Numbered from the stretch's first letter, positions 11,802-23,407 are shown. The stretch: 64,000 nucleotides of DNA from Meandrina meandrites (GCA_963693305.1 OY855904.1:45638315-45702314); one strand, 5' to 3'. Numbers and translations: made by a program. Notes: generated by a model not told the origin, from the letters alone.

Positions 11802-13500
11802 GTGGCGAGCCCCGCACAGATAGCATTCCCTATTCAAGGAATACAACTGCCGAGTCTTGACGTCTTGATATATGGAGTTGGAGACACAGAAGAACAGGCT
11901 AATGCAGACCATGACCGGAAGTTGATCAAGCTGCTAGAGAGGTGTCAGTCGCAAGGTATAGCCCTTAACCCAGACAAGCCGAAATTGCGCACAAAGAGCA
12001 TAACATTCATGGGAGATGTGCTAATCAATGAAGGCATCAAGATAGATCCAGAGAAAGCCAAAGCAATCATGAATATGCCGAGACCTGTCGATATTGAAGG
12101 TGTACAGCGGCTAAATGGCTTTGTGAACTACCTATCAAAGTTTCTACCAAGACTAGCGGACAGCATGGACGACTCACCCGCAAAGATGAAAAGTGGAGCT
12201 ATACGGAAGAGCAAGACAAAGGTTTTCAAGACGTCCAAACGATGGTCACAGAAGCACCAATCCTAAGTTATTACGACCCGTCCAGTCCACTAGCTATTCA
12301 GTGTGATGCCAGGCAAAAGGGCCTAGGTGCTGCCCTCCTACAGAATCAGAAACCAGTGGCGTGCGCTAGCCGTGCCCTCACCAATACCGAGACACGATAC
12401 GCCTAGATAGAGAAGGGGATGCTAGCAATCGTTTACGCACTGGAGAAATGTAACCAGTTTAAATTTGGAAGAGACGTCACAGTCTAAAGTGACCACAAGC
12501 CTCTTGAAGCAATCCTCAAGAAGCCACTCGCATATGCACCAACACGCCTGCAAGGAATGATTATGACACTCCAAAAGTATGACCTGGAAGTTCGTTACGA
12601 AAAGGGAACAGAAATGTTCATTGCCGATTTCTTATCTCATGCATACCTTTCAAGCACATAGCACTCTATAGGAGCAGACTTTGAGCATGTCAATATGGCG
12701 AGTTTCCTACCCATCTTTTACCAGCGGCTGCAGGAGATACAAATGAAGACAGAGAAGGATGAGACACTGCAGGTCCTCAAGTCCGTGATCCTCCAGGGCT
12801 GGCCAGCGGAAAGAAATGCAGCACCAGTGCAGATGACGCCCTACTACAGTGTACGATACGAGCTCTCAGTGCAGGACGGACTCATTTTCAGAAGTGAAAG
12901 AGTCGTCATACCAAAAGCCCTACGCGGAGAGATGAAACAGAAAATTCACTCATCACACATAGGAGCTTAAGTCGTGTCTCAGACGTGCACAAGAATGCAT
13001 CTCTTGGCCAGGCATGAACGCTGAAGTCAAAGAGATGATAGCCGCATGTGAGACTCGCAGGAAATATGAGACGTCTCAATCAAATCAGCCACTGATGCCA
13101 CTAGAGATACCATACAGACCATGGGAGAGGATCGGAGTCGACCTCTTCACAATCGACAATAAGGAGTTCCTTATCACAGTCGACTATTTCAGTAACTTCT
13201 GGGAGATAGATAAGCTGACCAACACCCTCGCCAGTACAGTGATCCTGAGGCTCAAGAGTCATTTTGCGAGATATGGTTGCCCAAAACAGGTGGTCAGTAA
13301 TAGTGGTCCACAGTTTGACTGCCAAGAGTTCTGAAAGTTTGCGAAAGCGTGGGACTTCGAGCACACCCCAAGTAGCCCTGGCAACAGTAAAGCCTACGGA
13401 AAGGCAAAGCCAGCAGCGCAGTTAAGACTGCAAAGAGTCTTCTACGTAAAGCACTCGACCGCGGAAAAGATCCCTACATGGCAATCCTTGACTATCAAAA
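11802..13500 (+). pseudogene. Gypsy pol remnant: RT, RNase H, integrase
   Basis: From about 11840 the frame enters reverse transcriptase at its catalytic loop, read here as LDVLIYG where the family has two Asp, so one catalytic Asp is lost. Thumb motifs follow (GIALNPDK, FMGDVL, GFVNYLSKFLPRLAD). RNase H (QCDARQKGLGAALLQNQ, SDHKPL) lies in another frame at about 12290-12660, with internal TAG and TAA. The integrase zinc-binding segment and core follow from 12695: IGVDLFTIDN keeps one Asp, SNSGPQF has lost the second, and the third Glu region is degraded. A Metaviridae polyprotein in order, but dead. Confidence 0.8.
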
Positions 13501-14014
13501 CACACCAACCCAAGGAATGGACTCAAACCCGGTACAAAGGCTTATGAACCAGCACACAAAGACTCTGTTGCCAACATCCAGAACGTTGCTACAGCCAAGA
13601 GTGACGTATACGGAGAAAGACCAGCGGAACCTAGCGAAGCGGCAGGAGCAACAGGTTAGATACTTCAATCAAGGCGCCAGAGATCTCAGAGAACTCGCAG
13701 AAGGCGACGTCGTTAGGATGAAGCTGTTCCAATTAGGCAACAAGGTATGGAAGAAAGCAACTGCCGCAGCTTGCCTGGACAAAAGATCATACAGCGTAGA
13801 GACTCCAGAGGGAGGTGTTTACCGCGGAACCAGATGTCATCTTAGAAAAACACCAGAAAGAGCGGAAAGTGCGCCCAGTGATGACAGCAAAAGTGCGGAG
13901 AAGGGAGTGAGATCCCCGTTAGCTTACCAATCCCTTAGGAAGCTAAGCAACAAGAGCAAATTGGCGAACCACCTAAAGCGCTTGCGACGAGTCCTACCTA
14001 ACCAGGACTACTGA
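13478..14014 (+). pseudogene. Gypsy integrase C-terminal region remnant
   Basis: A 178-codon ORF after the integrase core contains the stretch following the catalytic domain (LDYQNTPTQGMDSNPVQRLM), then a basic region with EGDVVRMK and a beta-strand-like tail, as in Gypsy integrase C-termini. It is separated from the core by stops and frameshifts and ends about 300 bp before the 3' LTR. Not functional by itself. Confidence 0.65.
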
Positions 14015-14451
14015 ACGCGCAATCATTGAGACCCCAACGTACCAGGAGACCCCCCGTTTACCTGAAAGACTTTGTCTGCAAATAAAGTACACAGACAATC
14101 AAACAACCAGGACTGACGTTTCCATATTGGTTGTATTAGGACACCAGACTTTGATTTCTTTAATTACTACTTGATTTTCTAGGAAAGGACTTGACATGAA
14201 CACTGATCAATTTCGTGCGAATCGCTTTTGAACTGCTTTTGAACTGCGGCAACATTCTTTCTTAGCTCGAATTAGACAATCCTGATTGATTTTTTTCTTT
14301 CAAAAAAGGAGGACTATTACAAGATGTAATCTCGAGATAAGCGAATGACGTGTGAAACATCATATTAGGAGGCCTTTGCCTAAATAACGACACTTCGTTC
14401 ATCCCATGCTCGTGTGTGTGTCCTATTTAGAACATGAATTGTAACAGTTCT

Positions 14452-15410
14452 GTTAAAACCGTACATCCCGTAGAACCCGAAGTTTTTACAATCTCATATA
14501 TTCCTAGAACCCATAAAGATGTTGTAATAACCTATTTCCCAGCGGTTGACTATGGAAATAGAGCAGTTTTCGATTGAGTGTCGTAAAACCAAAAGTAATG
14601 TAAATACTCTGTCCAATCACAAAGGACGCTGAGCAACCTATTGTCCAATCCAGACTCGAAGCAATTACGCGAGCAAGTCACTATTGGTTTTGGTTTTACT
14701 TCTGATTGGTTCAGTTGTTTAAGCCAAACACTGAGCGTAGTAATGCAAAACTAAAGCAAACGCAAATTGCTTTCGACACTCAAGTGAAAATTAAATCGCT
14801 CTAGCAGGAAAATACATAGGGAGCCCAAGCTAAAGTTATTATTCGAGTGAAGTTGTAAAACATGAACTGCAATTAAAAGGTACCTTCCTTCTATTTATTG
14901 TTGTCCTGGTCTTTCTGTAGCATCATGATTACGGATCATTCGTCACTGATTCGTCATACGACGTATGACAATCACCGGACTACGCTGTTATTACGCTTAT
15001 GATGCTACAGAAAGACCAGGAGAACAATAAATAGAAGAAAGGTACCTTTTAATTGCAGTTCATTCATGTTTTACAACTTCACTCGAATAATAACCTTAGC
15101 TTGGGCTCCCTATGTATTTTCCTGCTAGAGCGATTTAATTTTCACTTGAGTGTTTGGCTTAAAAAAACTCAACCAATCAGGAATAAAACCAAAACCAACA
15201 GTGACTTGCTCGCTCAAGTTTCCCGTACTTCGTGTAATTGCATGGATTGGACAAGTTAGGTTGCTCGGCATCCTTTGCGATTGTCCAAAGTATTTACATT
15301 GATTTTGGTTTTACAACACTCAATCGGAAACTGCTCTATTTCCTTAGTCAACCGCAGGGAAATAGGTCTTTACAACATCTGTGATTCTAAGGATATACGA
15401 GGTTGCATTA
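14452..15410. repeat. Unique inner palindrome of the foldback element
   Basis: 14452-14926 and 14999-15410 are inverted copies with several mismatches, beginning with scattered array units and ending at TGTAGCATCAT. The 72-bp centre contains GTCATACG and its near-complement CGTATGAC. No ORF of note. This is the innermost part of both arms. Confidence 0.75.
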
Positions 15411-15419
15411 TCTATGATT

Positions 15420-16960
15420 TCTACAGGATCTTCGGGTTCTATAAGATTAATGAGATCTACAGAATCTATGACATCTACAGGATCTATGGGTTCTACGGGA
15501 TCAATGGGTTTACAGGATCTATGGGTTCTACTAGATCTATGGGGTCTACAGGATGTATGGGTTCTACTAGATCTATGGGGTCTACAGAATCTATGGGTTC
15601 TACTAGATCTATGGGGTCTACAGGATATATGGGTTCTATGGAATCTATGGGTTCTACAGAATCTATGCGTTCTACTAGATCTATGGGGTCTACAGGATCT
15701 ATGGGTTCTATGGAATCTGTGGGTTCTACAGGATCTATGGGTTCCACAGAATCTATGAGATCTACAGGATCTATGGGTTCAACGGGATCTATGGGATCTA
15801 TAGGTTCTATGGAATCTATGGGTTCTACAGGATCTATGGGTTCCACAGAATCTATGAGATCTACAGGATCTATGGGTTCTACAGGATCTATGGGTTCTAC
15901 GGGATCTATGGGTTCTACGCGATCTATGGGTTTACAGGATCTATGGGCTCCATGGGTTCTACAGTATCTATGGGTTCTACTGGATCTATGCGGTCTACAG
16001 AATCTATGGGTTCTACTGGATCTATGGGGTCTACAGGATCTATCGGTTCTATGGAATCTATGGGTTCTACAGGATCTATGGGTTCCACAGAATCTATGAG
16101 ATCTACTGGATCTATGGGTTCTACAGGATCTATGGGTTCTACGGGATCTATGGGTTCTACGCGTTCTATGGGCTTACAGGATCTATGGGCTCCATGGGTT
16201 CTACAGTATCTATGGGTTCTACTGGATCTATGCGGTCTACAGAATCTATGGGTTCTACTGGATCTATGGGGTCTACAGGATCTATGGGCTCTATGGAATC
16301 TATGGGTTCTACAGAATCTATGGGTTCTACAGAATCTATGGGTTCTACAGGATCTATGGGATCTACAGGATCTATGGGTTCTACAGGATCTATGGGTTCT
16401 ACAGAATCTATGGGTTCTACAGGATCTGTGGGATCTACAGGATCTATGGGATCTACAGGATCTATGGGATCTACAGGATCTATGGGTTCTACAGAATCTA
16501 TGGGTTCTACAGGATCTATGGGATCTACTGGATCTATGGGGTCTACAGGATCTATGGGGTCTGTGGAATCTATAGGTTCTACTGGATCTATGGCTTCTAC
16601 GGGATCTATAGGTTCTACAGGATCTATGGGTTCTACAGAATCTATGGGTTCTACAGGATCTATGGGATCTACTGGATCTATGGGGTCTACAGGATCTTTG
16701 GGGTCTATGGAATCTATAGGTTTTATAAGATCTATGGATTCTACTGGATCTATGGGGTCTACAGTATCTATGGGTTCTACGGGATCTATGGGTTCTACAG
16801 GATCTATGGCTTCTACGGGATCTATAGGTTCTACGTGTTCTATTGGATCTATAATATCTATCAGTTCTTTTAGTTCTATGGGTTCTGTAGGATTTATGGG
16901 TTCTATAGGATCTATAAGGTCTATGGGTTTTATTGGATCTATTAGTTATATTGGTTTTAT
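15420..16960. repeat. Minisatellite array, right foldback arm
   Basis: Reverse-complement orientation of the left array: mainly 18-bp units (GGTTCTACA + GGATCTATG). Blocks of several units are duplicated: a segment starting near 15943 recurs near 16185 with the same start MGSMGSTVSMGSTGSMRSTE in translation. Long ORFs here (up to 309 codons) are open only because the period is a multiple of three. Confidence 0.9.
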
Positions 16961-17265
16961 AGAGACATACCCAATTTGGGGACATACCCAATTTGGGGAC
17001 ATGCTTATACCTAGAAAGAGCCGTAATATGCCATCTAATGATATTTACAATGTAAATTATAACCTTTGTTACATGACATTGTATGAATCATTGATAAGTT
17101 ACAGTTTTCAATGAGTTTGTTGTTGGTTGTTGTTTTTGCTGTCCAGGTTTCCTGGTTTTCTTCCCGCCTAGAAAAAAGATTTTAAAATTCCAATGTGGTT
17201 TTATTTAAAGGACCTTCGTGAAATCACTTGTGGCTGATGTGGCTTTCTCTTCATTTATGTTTTAG

Positions 17266-17394
17266 GTGCGGAATTGGCTCTTCTCCTTGCTTGGACTGCA
17301 CAATCCCAAGGATGAGATGAAGCAGCAGATTCAAGAAGAAAACATGATTTTCTGAAGAAGTGCTATCGTGGCGGATTAAGTTGAGAAAAGAGAA
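17266..17394 (+). pseudogene. Candidate second exon of the TIR-element gene
   Basis: A 129-bp segment lies between the acceptor TTATGTTTTAG and the donor GAGAA|GTAAGT. Read in the phase left by the 9520-9652 exon it gives a coherent Leu-rich then basic peptide (GAELALLLAWTAQSQG ... DSRRKHDFLKKCYRGG). Two TGA stops interrupt it, each one step from the Arg codon CGA, as expected from CpG decay. Family unknown. Confidence 0.3.
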
Positions 17395-17734
17395 GTAAGT
17401 GGTACTAACACTACATTTGTGTAAAGCTACTGCTACATGTATCTGCAGTAGCAGATCTAGATCTTCAGCTATGTGGGGGGCGCAATAATCCAGGGCCTAA
17501 AATAAGGAGGGGGCCCATCTCGAAAATAATTTTTCTCAACCCTTTGGGCCTATATTTGTTCTTCAAATAATATGTATTAAAAGCTAGAAGCCATAACCTA
17601 TATGTTACCTTTGGGATGAACTTAATGGTGTAATTGTCTGAATACAGGCCTGTGTTACATTTACTACACCCAGTGGACTAGTAGACCTAATGCAGCACTC
17701 CTGACTTATGTGTTAATTTGATTGATTGTCCTTC

Positions 17735-18123
17735 AAAGGTTTTTGCAAAGAGGGCTGTCAGATGTCATAACGTCCTTGGATGGCCCTGAACTGGACAGTG
17801 ACTTGAAGAATTATGAAGAAATTCTGAAGAGTAACAGAAGAAACCTGCTTCATACACAGTTCATTGACAGCAAAAATGAGCAGATGCCCATGCAGTTACA
17901 AGTGCTTTATGTGACTATCGAAGACAGAGCTGTGGCAGAAGACATAAGGAATGCAACTTAAGATGAAATCTTTAGAAGAATAGTTGAAAAGCTTCTTTTG
18001 ATTATTGACAAGGAGACCAGGGAGCCACTGTCAAGCAAACTGGAGATTCTCAAAGCTCGGCCTAGTAAAGCAAAAAAGGAAACCTTTCTTTTGCTGTACA
18101 GTGAGATTATGGAGGAGATGTAA
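17735..18123 (+). pseudogene. Candidate third exon region, unrecognised protein
   Basis: One frame reads for about 130 codons with a single TAA at 17959-17961. Before the stop it contains RGLSDVITSLDGPELDSDLK and NRRNLLHTQFIDSKNEQMP. After it the same frame continues (DEIFRRIVEKLLLIIDKETR) to a TAA near 18121. Continuation of a charged, helix-like composition past the stop suggests a once longer coding exon. The splice phase to the previous candidate exon does not match, so an exon may be missing. Confidence 0.35.
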
Positions 18124-18589
18124 AATCAAGAGACACAAGAAGCACCATGTATCTTTGAGGAAGAGGGAGAAACTGATTCAACATGAACTGATTTCTGTAT
18201 TTTTATGCCAGCCTTTGTGAGTTGACAGATAGGTTAGGCTTTAATCTATTCTTACTAAATTTTATTACTACCCTCTTTTCAAATTCTGGACTTTTTGAAA
18301 GTTGTGTAAGCAAGTGAATTCCAACAACATTATTGAAGAGCCCAGAACTAAGCGGGTAGTAACACCCCCTGTCACTTTTATATGGGAGGTCCTCCCCAGG
18401 GTATGAGTTTCAGTTAAAGTTAAATTTCAATTTAAGTATTTTTGCTGATTTCAGTAATGTAAGCCCAAGCATTTTTTTTAGCTTGGCCATTGGTGGTATA
18501 CATTTTTTATGTCAACCACTGCTTTGGATCATTGGGGTTTGGCAAGCACGATGTATAGGATGACTCAAAATCAAACTGCCCTGGGAGAT

Positions 18590-19116
18590 GTACATGTACA
18601 TGTACAGTAAAAACCTGTGAGTTAGAACCTATTTTTTAAGAACCTGTTAGATTGACCAGTTAGGCACCCTATAATTATATAAAGATTTTTTAAGCCTAAA
18701 ATTTGGAAAGAGGTTCTTATTTTCTAAAATCGATTAAAAATGGTTAATTTCAAGGGAAATGAGATAAGTCAAGGTTCTGGATCCTCTTTGGAGACCCCTA
18801 GGAGCCGTATCACTGTAGTTGCAATGTAAATGCTAATTTTGAAAATCAGGAAAAATATTATTGTTACAATCATGTGAATATAAATTAAATGGTGTACAAC
18901 TTTCATATAGGGAAATTCTTTCAAAACTTCTATTAGCAACAAGGTATATTTTTCTGCAAGAAATAATAAGTAAACATATTAAGAACCAAAATAGCCTTAA
19001 TTTGTGTTAATTACCATTTACATAAGAACCTGTTAAGGCAAACTTAAGAAAATGCAGGTTCTTACTCACCATTTTTTTTTTTTTTTTTTACTGTTTACAT
19101 GTATATGTACATGTAG
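18590..19116. repeat. Possible MITE with imperfect inverted ends
   Basis: TACAGTAAAAACCTGTGAGT-type sequence at the left is loosely mirrored at the right (GAGTAAGAACCTGC in complement, next to a long A/T run and ACTGT). The interior repeats GAACCTGTTA. Poorly conserved; superfamily unknown. Confidence 0.35.
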
Positions 19117-20156
19117 GAGTTTTTAGTTCGAAACAGAAACTCGGTTAGCCGGCCATTTCCAGGAAATGTAATAATTTAGGTACATAAAACTACAGAGAAT
19201 ATTTTAAGGGGTTGGTTTCTGAGTATTAGAAAAGGGATCTCAAAGAAAAACTTGTTGATACTCATGATAATCTACAATTTTTCCTCTAGGGCTGAAAAGG
19301 GGAACTTTGTACTCAGTCTGATACCCACATTTCAATCTGAAGGTTTCCAAGGGGTCTTACACTACAAGTCACCTGAGTAAATGAGATAGCAAAATTTTTG
19401 GTGACGGGTGTGACTGTAATTATTATGTAACACCACAGTATGTTTTTGGCCAAAATTTTAGATTAGAAATTGCCTTCCTCCCATTGTTTATTATGTAAAC
19501 AACCAGAGCATAGAAAGTTAACAGAGATTATATCCAAACATGCTTTTATTTCAATTATTATGGCATATATTCTTGTGCTATCCATCTGTATGCATATATG
19601 TACAAACAGGACATGTTTAAAATTTTCCAGTTCTGATTTTGTATTCTAAAACTACGTAAACTAACATGAACAAAAGGCATTTTAACTGCTGCATTCATAA
19701 TTCTTGTTTCTAATATCATGCAATTATTGCTCTGAAATCTGGACATTTTAAATTTATTGTTTACATGTATAGTGACTTAATTGTTAAAAACAGGAACCTG
19801 TTGTAAATAATCTTAAACTTCATGTGTAGTATGAATTTCCCTCTGATAGGTTGACAAGAAACAAAAAAGTCCAAAGAGCCTAGACCACCTTACTATACAT
19901 GGTCAGTTCTTGTACTGTTCAATACCATCACCCCCTCTCCATAATGACCACCCCTGAACGTTATTAGTGTGAAAATGTCATAATTGAGAAAATTAACAGT
20001 TTGAGACAAACAATAAATGTCGTAAGTGAGATTATGGTCTGGAATAGTTTTACAATTAACAGTTAACTGATTTGAGGAAATGTTTTCATGAGAGACAAAG
20101 GTGATTCTGCTTTGTCTTTGGATTAGGGGCACATTACTCAAATTACTCATAACTCA

Positions 20157-20373
20157 AATTAGGGAAATCAACGGAGAACCGACAACTACCTCCAGGGCAA
20201 GCTCCACTCAAAAGTTCTCCAGGAACAAACAGGCTGGCAGAGGGGCATACATTCCTGCGACGCTTTTGGTGGAAGGACCGCGAGAGTTTGAACAATTTGT
20301 GCTGGAGAAAATGCGCTCTACTCTTCCAGAGTGGGAAAATGAAGAAGACTTAAATGTTGAATGTTTAAAATGA
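20157..20373 (+). pseudogene. Candidate terminal exon of the TIR-element gene
   Basis: An acceptor-like CTCAAATTAG precedes about 70 open codons (EINGEPTTTSRASSTQKF ... VEGPREFEQFVLEKMRSTLP ... EDLNVECLK) ending in TGA at 20371-20373. An AATAAA follows at 20374, and the right end of the 11.2-kb element is about 180 bp further on. Its position suits the last exon of an element-borne gene. No domain recognised. Confidence 0.35.
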
Positions 20374-20589
20374 ATAAATGCTTATGTTCCAATCTTAACA
20401 TGCAGTCTTTATTCGGAATTTTCTTTCGATCGTTTGCCGCATTACAAAATGGCGGCCATTAAAAAAGTGTTCAGCTTCTACTCGTGTCCAGTGTCTCTCG
20501 ACCAAATTTACCTTGTTTTGGTTTTGACCTCAGCCAATCACAACGCACGAAACCGATATCCAGAAATGGATACGGCCCGAACTGAATAA

Positions 20590-21608
20590 AGCAGAAAGAA
20601 AGACAGTATTTGCCTCAGAAAATAAAGTGCTTACGAAATGCAAGGAGACAAGTAACCTTTTTTCAAGATTGACACATTTTCTTTTGTTATTCAACAACCA
20701 AAACCGAGGAATAAAAGTATTCACAATTAACGCAATAATGAATTTGAATATTTTATAATTACAACGGACTACGCATAAAAATATTAACGACGCATATTAA
20801 TGATTACGTTGCCGCCGTCGTAATTGTGTGAGGGTCCTGTGCGATAGGATTTTCTGGTCGAAAATTGCCTCGGCGCTAAAGCTGTTCGAATTTGGAGCTG
20901 TTGAAGTTTTCACCCTTTCATTATAATTATATGTATAGTAAGCAGCGAACGCAAAATTCTTCAAACCGCTCAATTCGCAATTTCGAGCCAAAAAAAGACA
21001 CCGCAAATCTGGTAAGATAAACTTTTATTTTTTTTATTTGGCATGTATATTTGTTGATATTTTACGCTATTACACGCAATTCTGCGAGCCGTTCTGTAAA
21101 TCCTATACATTTGCTATAAAAATGCCAATGTACACAAAATGCTGATGTGCACACAAACAGTTTGTCTGGGCTCCCCGTGCTCAACCATAATAAGAAGAGA
21201 CATAACATCTTTTCTTTAGGATGATCGTTAAAACGGTCCCTTATGTTTATCTGATTTTAATATTTACTTGTTAATATTTCAGTATTTACTTATTTAATTT
21301 TCTTATTTTAATATATTCTTATTTATTTTCACATTTATAATTTTCTTTTTGTCGTGTCCCCAATGAGCAGCAATGCTAAATACCCCAAGAAACGTTTAAT
21401 AAATGTATTGTTGCTGTTGTTGTTGTGAATTTTTGCTCATTACATACTTTGCCTAAACACAAACTATAACCTTCCAGTCTGAAATGACAGTAATTTTCTG
21501 ACTACAGTTAATAATCACCCGAAGGATAAACGAAATGTTAATCAAGAATTGATTATTCCACAATATCGCGTTCATATGAGAAAAACTGATTAAACTGAGC
21601 AAACTCAC
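20590..21608. other. FREP intron sequence
   Basis: No gene. About 45 bp at 20699-20743 repeat the sequence outside the left palindrome arm (7127-7172). AT-rich; a (GTT)n tract at about 21406-21427 resembles the tail of a SINE or LINE. Confidence 0.4.
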
Positions 21609-21997
21609 CCGAGTAATCTCCCACGCTCAGCTGGTACTTATTCTCGTCACCCAAAACACCAAACGAATCGTACTCGGCATAAGCAGTGCTTCCTTAAAAG
21701 TCTTCTAGGTCAACACGCAGCTTGTATTGCCAACTGCTGGCCAACCGGTGTATCTTTTCCAGGCCGAGCCAAAATTCTCCATCTAGATTCAGTTACCGAA
21801 GCCCTGTTTGTAGTCATCCCAGCCGCGATAGAAGTCGACTGACCCGTTCACTCTTTTTTGGAAAACTGTCCACCCCCCACCGGCAGTTGTTTGGTCACAG
21901 AACACATCAAAGGTACTTGCACCTTTGGGGTTGATTGTATAAACACCACTGTTTCGTTCTCCAGATTTGTACAGGTCAGCGCAGTCCTTAGCAAAAA
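21609..21997 (-). pseudogene. FREP exon: N-terminal half of fibrinogen domain, frameshifted
   Basis: A minus-strand exon lies between the acceptor GTTATACAG (before 21997) and a GTGAGT donor (21608). It opens FAKDCADLYKSGE and reaches GGGWTVFQKRVNGSVDFYRG, the signature start of a fibrinogen C-terminal domain. After GFGN the frame breaks. A 5-nt excess at about 21790-21794 shifts it, and the expected Gly-Asn-Leu-Asp-Gly-Glu-Phe-Trp pattern resumes in another frame. In that frame a TAA at 21694-21696 replaces a probable Glu codon. The exon end then reads normally. Two independent lesions make this a pseudogene unless they are assembly errors. Confidence 0.8.
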
Positions 21998-22159
21998 CTG
22001 TATAACATAAAACAAAGTCGTATATAATCGTAAGGTAATAAAAACCAAACATTATTTCAAGAAAGACCTTTAGTTAGGTGACTTCCGAATCAGTATAAAA
22101 AAACCACATACAAACCCAAGAAATGTTGAGAATAAGTCAGATACTGCTCTGAGAACCTC

Positions 22160-22245
22160 TCCATCACCCCCCCCCCCCCCCCAAAAAAAAAATAAATAAA
22201 TAAATAAATAAAAAACAAACAAACAAACAAAATATTCGATAGCGA
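22160..22245. repeat. Low-complexity C/A/AAT tract
   Basis: A C-run, A-run, (AAAT)n and (AAAC)n in succession. Useful only as a masking note. Confidence 0.8.
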
Positions 22246-22918
22246 AGCGCGCGAGTGACGTGATGACTCAGGGGGACGCAGACAAACAAACCGGAATAGC
22301 GGGCGATTTTCCTAAAACACTTTCTAAAACAGCCGGTGTTCCTAAAACACTTTTCTGAAACGAAAACTTCGCCTAGATTCCCTCCATTTCTCTCAGAACA
22401 CGCTGATGTTGTCTGAACCTCGTGCAGGATACAATCATTTGCATTCTATTCGCTATCAGTTTAGTCGATATTTTTCATTATTTTCTTGGAAAGAGGCTTC
22501 ATAGGGCAAATGGATCGTCTTTCTGTAACAATTGTTATCGAAATCCCTCTCTTCTTTTTATAATAAAAAGACTGACAATCCTCGAAAAGTTCCTAGGAAA
22601 GAAAATTTGGGCTCGCATAATATTGCTGCTGCTGCTGATGATGATAATGATGATAATGATGATGTCGATAGCGCTATTTCTATCGCTATCGAAATGGATC
22701 AAGATTACTACAAATCTACGTATGCGTTACGTTAATCATGTAAAAATGAAGTTCAAACCAGCCCCGAGACATTCTATTGAATTTTAGTGGTGTTGCGACT
22801 ATCAAAATCGTAAAAAAAATTACTCTAGAGGAGAAAAGACACCTACGTCAAATTCTGGTGACGAGGTATTGAATAAATTTACTAGTTCCTAAATGATCTC
22901 CCGGTGTCTTATTTCCCT

Positions 22919-23158
22919 GGGCCGGGTTGTTCGAAAGTTGATTAACACTAACCCAGGATTTAAAGTTGACCGAGGGTTCAATTTCTCTTGTATAAGAGTG
23001 TTTTTATTGCTTATGTTTTGTGGAGATTGAGATAAGTCCACGTTAATACTGGAGGACATAAAATAGAAACAGAAAACCTCACTAGCAAAGTTAAAAAACT
23101 GAAATCAATTTCAGACTAATCCTGCATTAGCTTAATTGAGCTTTGAACGACCCGGCCC
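22919..23158. mobile_element. MITE with GGGCCGGGT ends
   Basis: The left end GGGCCGGGTTGTTCGAAAG and the complement of the right end GGGCCGGGTCGTTCAAAG are inverted copies, and similarity extends inward (GCAGGATTA). 240 bp, no ORF. No clear target duplication. It sits in the FREP intron. Confidence 0.6.
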
Positions 23159-23336
23159 TGAAGGGCAATTTGCTGATTGTTTAGTTTGGGCCAAAGCATT
23201 AAGAAAACTGTAGTAAATATACGGTCTGTCCTTAGACCTTGCTCAGAAAATAGAACTCCACCGTGCTCAAGTATCGCCATCCGTACTTATCATTAAAATG
23301 ACACTTAAGTTTTCAAAACAGGTTGTATCAACTTAC

Positions 23337-23407
23337 CCGCAGGTTTGGAGATGATCTTTTCTCCCGACTCATTGAACGTTTCATTAGTCCTTTTATCTTT
23401 GAGCACG
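23337..23407 (-). pseudogene. FREP short linker exon
   Basis: 71 bp on the minus strand between the acceptor AATTTCAG and the donor GGGTAAGT. Read in the phase that joins correctly to the 21609-21997 exon, it encodes VLKDKRTNETFNESGEKIIS, a hydrophilic linker before the fibrinogen domain. The phase left by the putative exon-1 donor at 24299 does not fit, so an intervening exon may be missing or decayed. Confidence 0.5.

Larger units (their letters stand above)
11579..14446 (+). mobile_element. Decayed Gypsy/Metaviridae LTR retrotransposon
   Basis: The 3' LTR (about 14315-14446) starts TATTACAA and ends TTGTAACA; the 5' copy starts TGTTACAA at 11579 and matches to about 11689. A polypurine tract AAAAAAGGAGG lies at 14302-14312. 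Flanking pentamers GTTGT (11574-11578) and GTTCT (14447-14451) resemble a 5-bp target duplication. The element is nested in the left arm of the foldback transposon. Gag, protease and the first part of reverse transcriptase are missing, and pol has many stops. Confidence 0.8.
10126..17022. mobile_element. Foldback-type transposon with tandem-repeat arms
   Basis: The ends are inverted copies beginning GGCTCTTTCTA(A/G)GTATAAGCA, followed by CCCAAATTGGG. An identical 8-bp duplication GTAATATG flanks the element (10118-10125 and 17023-17030). Each arm has a unique outer tip, a long minisatellite array and about 450 bp of unique inner sequence. The arms meet at a 72-bp spacer (14927-14998). Arm lengths are about 1.9 kb (left, excluding the Gypsy insertion) and 2.0 kb (right). 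This architecture recalls Drosophila Foldback elements, whose arms are also tandem short repeats, though those make 9-bp duplications. No transposase is present. Confidence 0.8.
9359..20584 (+). mobile_element. 11.2-kb TIR element of unknown superfamily carrying a spliced gene
   Basis: A perfect 28-bp terminal inverted repeat runs 9359-9386 and inverted 20557-20584. It begins CAGTTCGGGCCG and then contains a self-complementary TATCCATTTCTGGATA. It is flanked by AATAA on both sides (9354-9358, 20585-20589), a candidate 5-bp target duplication. Without the nested foldback the element is about 4.3 kb. It carries exon-like ORFs on the plus strand ending at an AATAAA. No transposase motif is recognisable. 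Five-base duplications are unusual among animal DNA transposons apart from Transib, whose ends start CACNRTG, unlike these. Alternatively, two copies of one repeat may simply flank the region. Confidence 0.55.

Noticed and set aside
10169..16960. CRISPR-like regular repeats
   Set aside because: Units are contiguous with no unique spacers and no cas genes; the setting is a eukaryotic foldback transposon.
15275..17114. Repetitive Ser/Gly/Met and Arg/His/Ser-rich ORFs in the right array
   Set aside because: Same reason as the left array; they are complements of the same monomer and not secreted or silk-like proteins.
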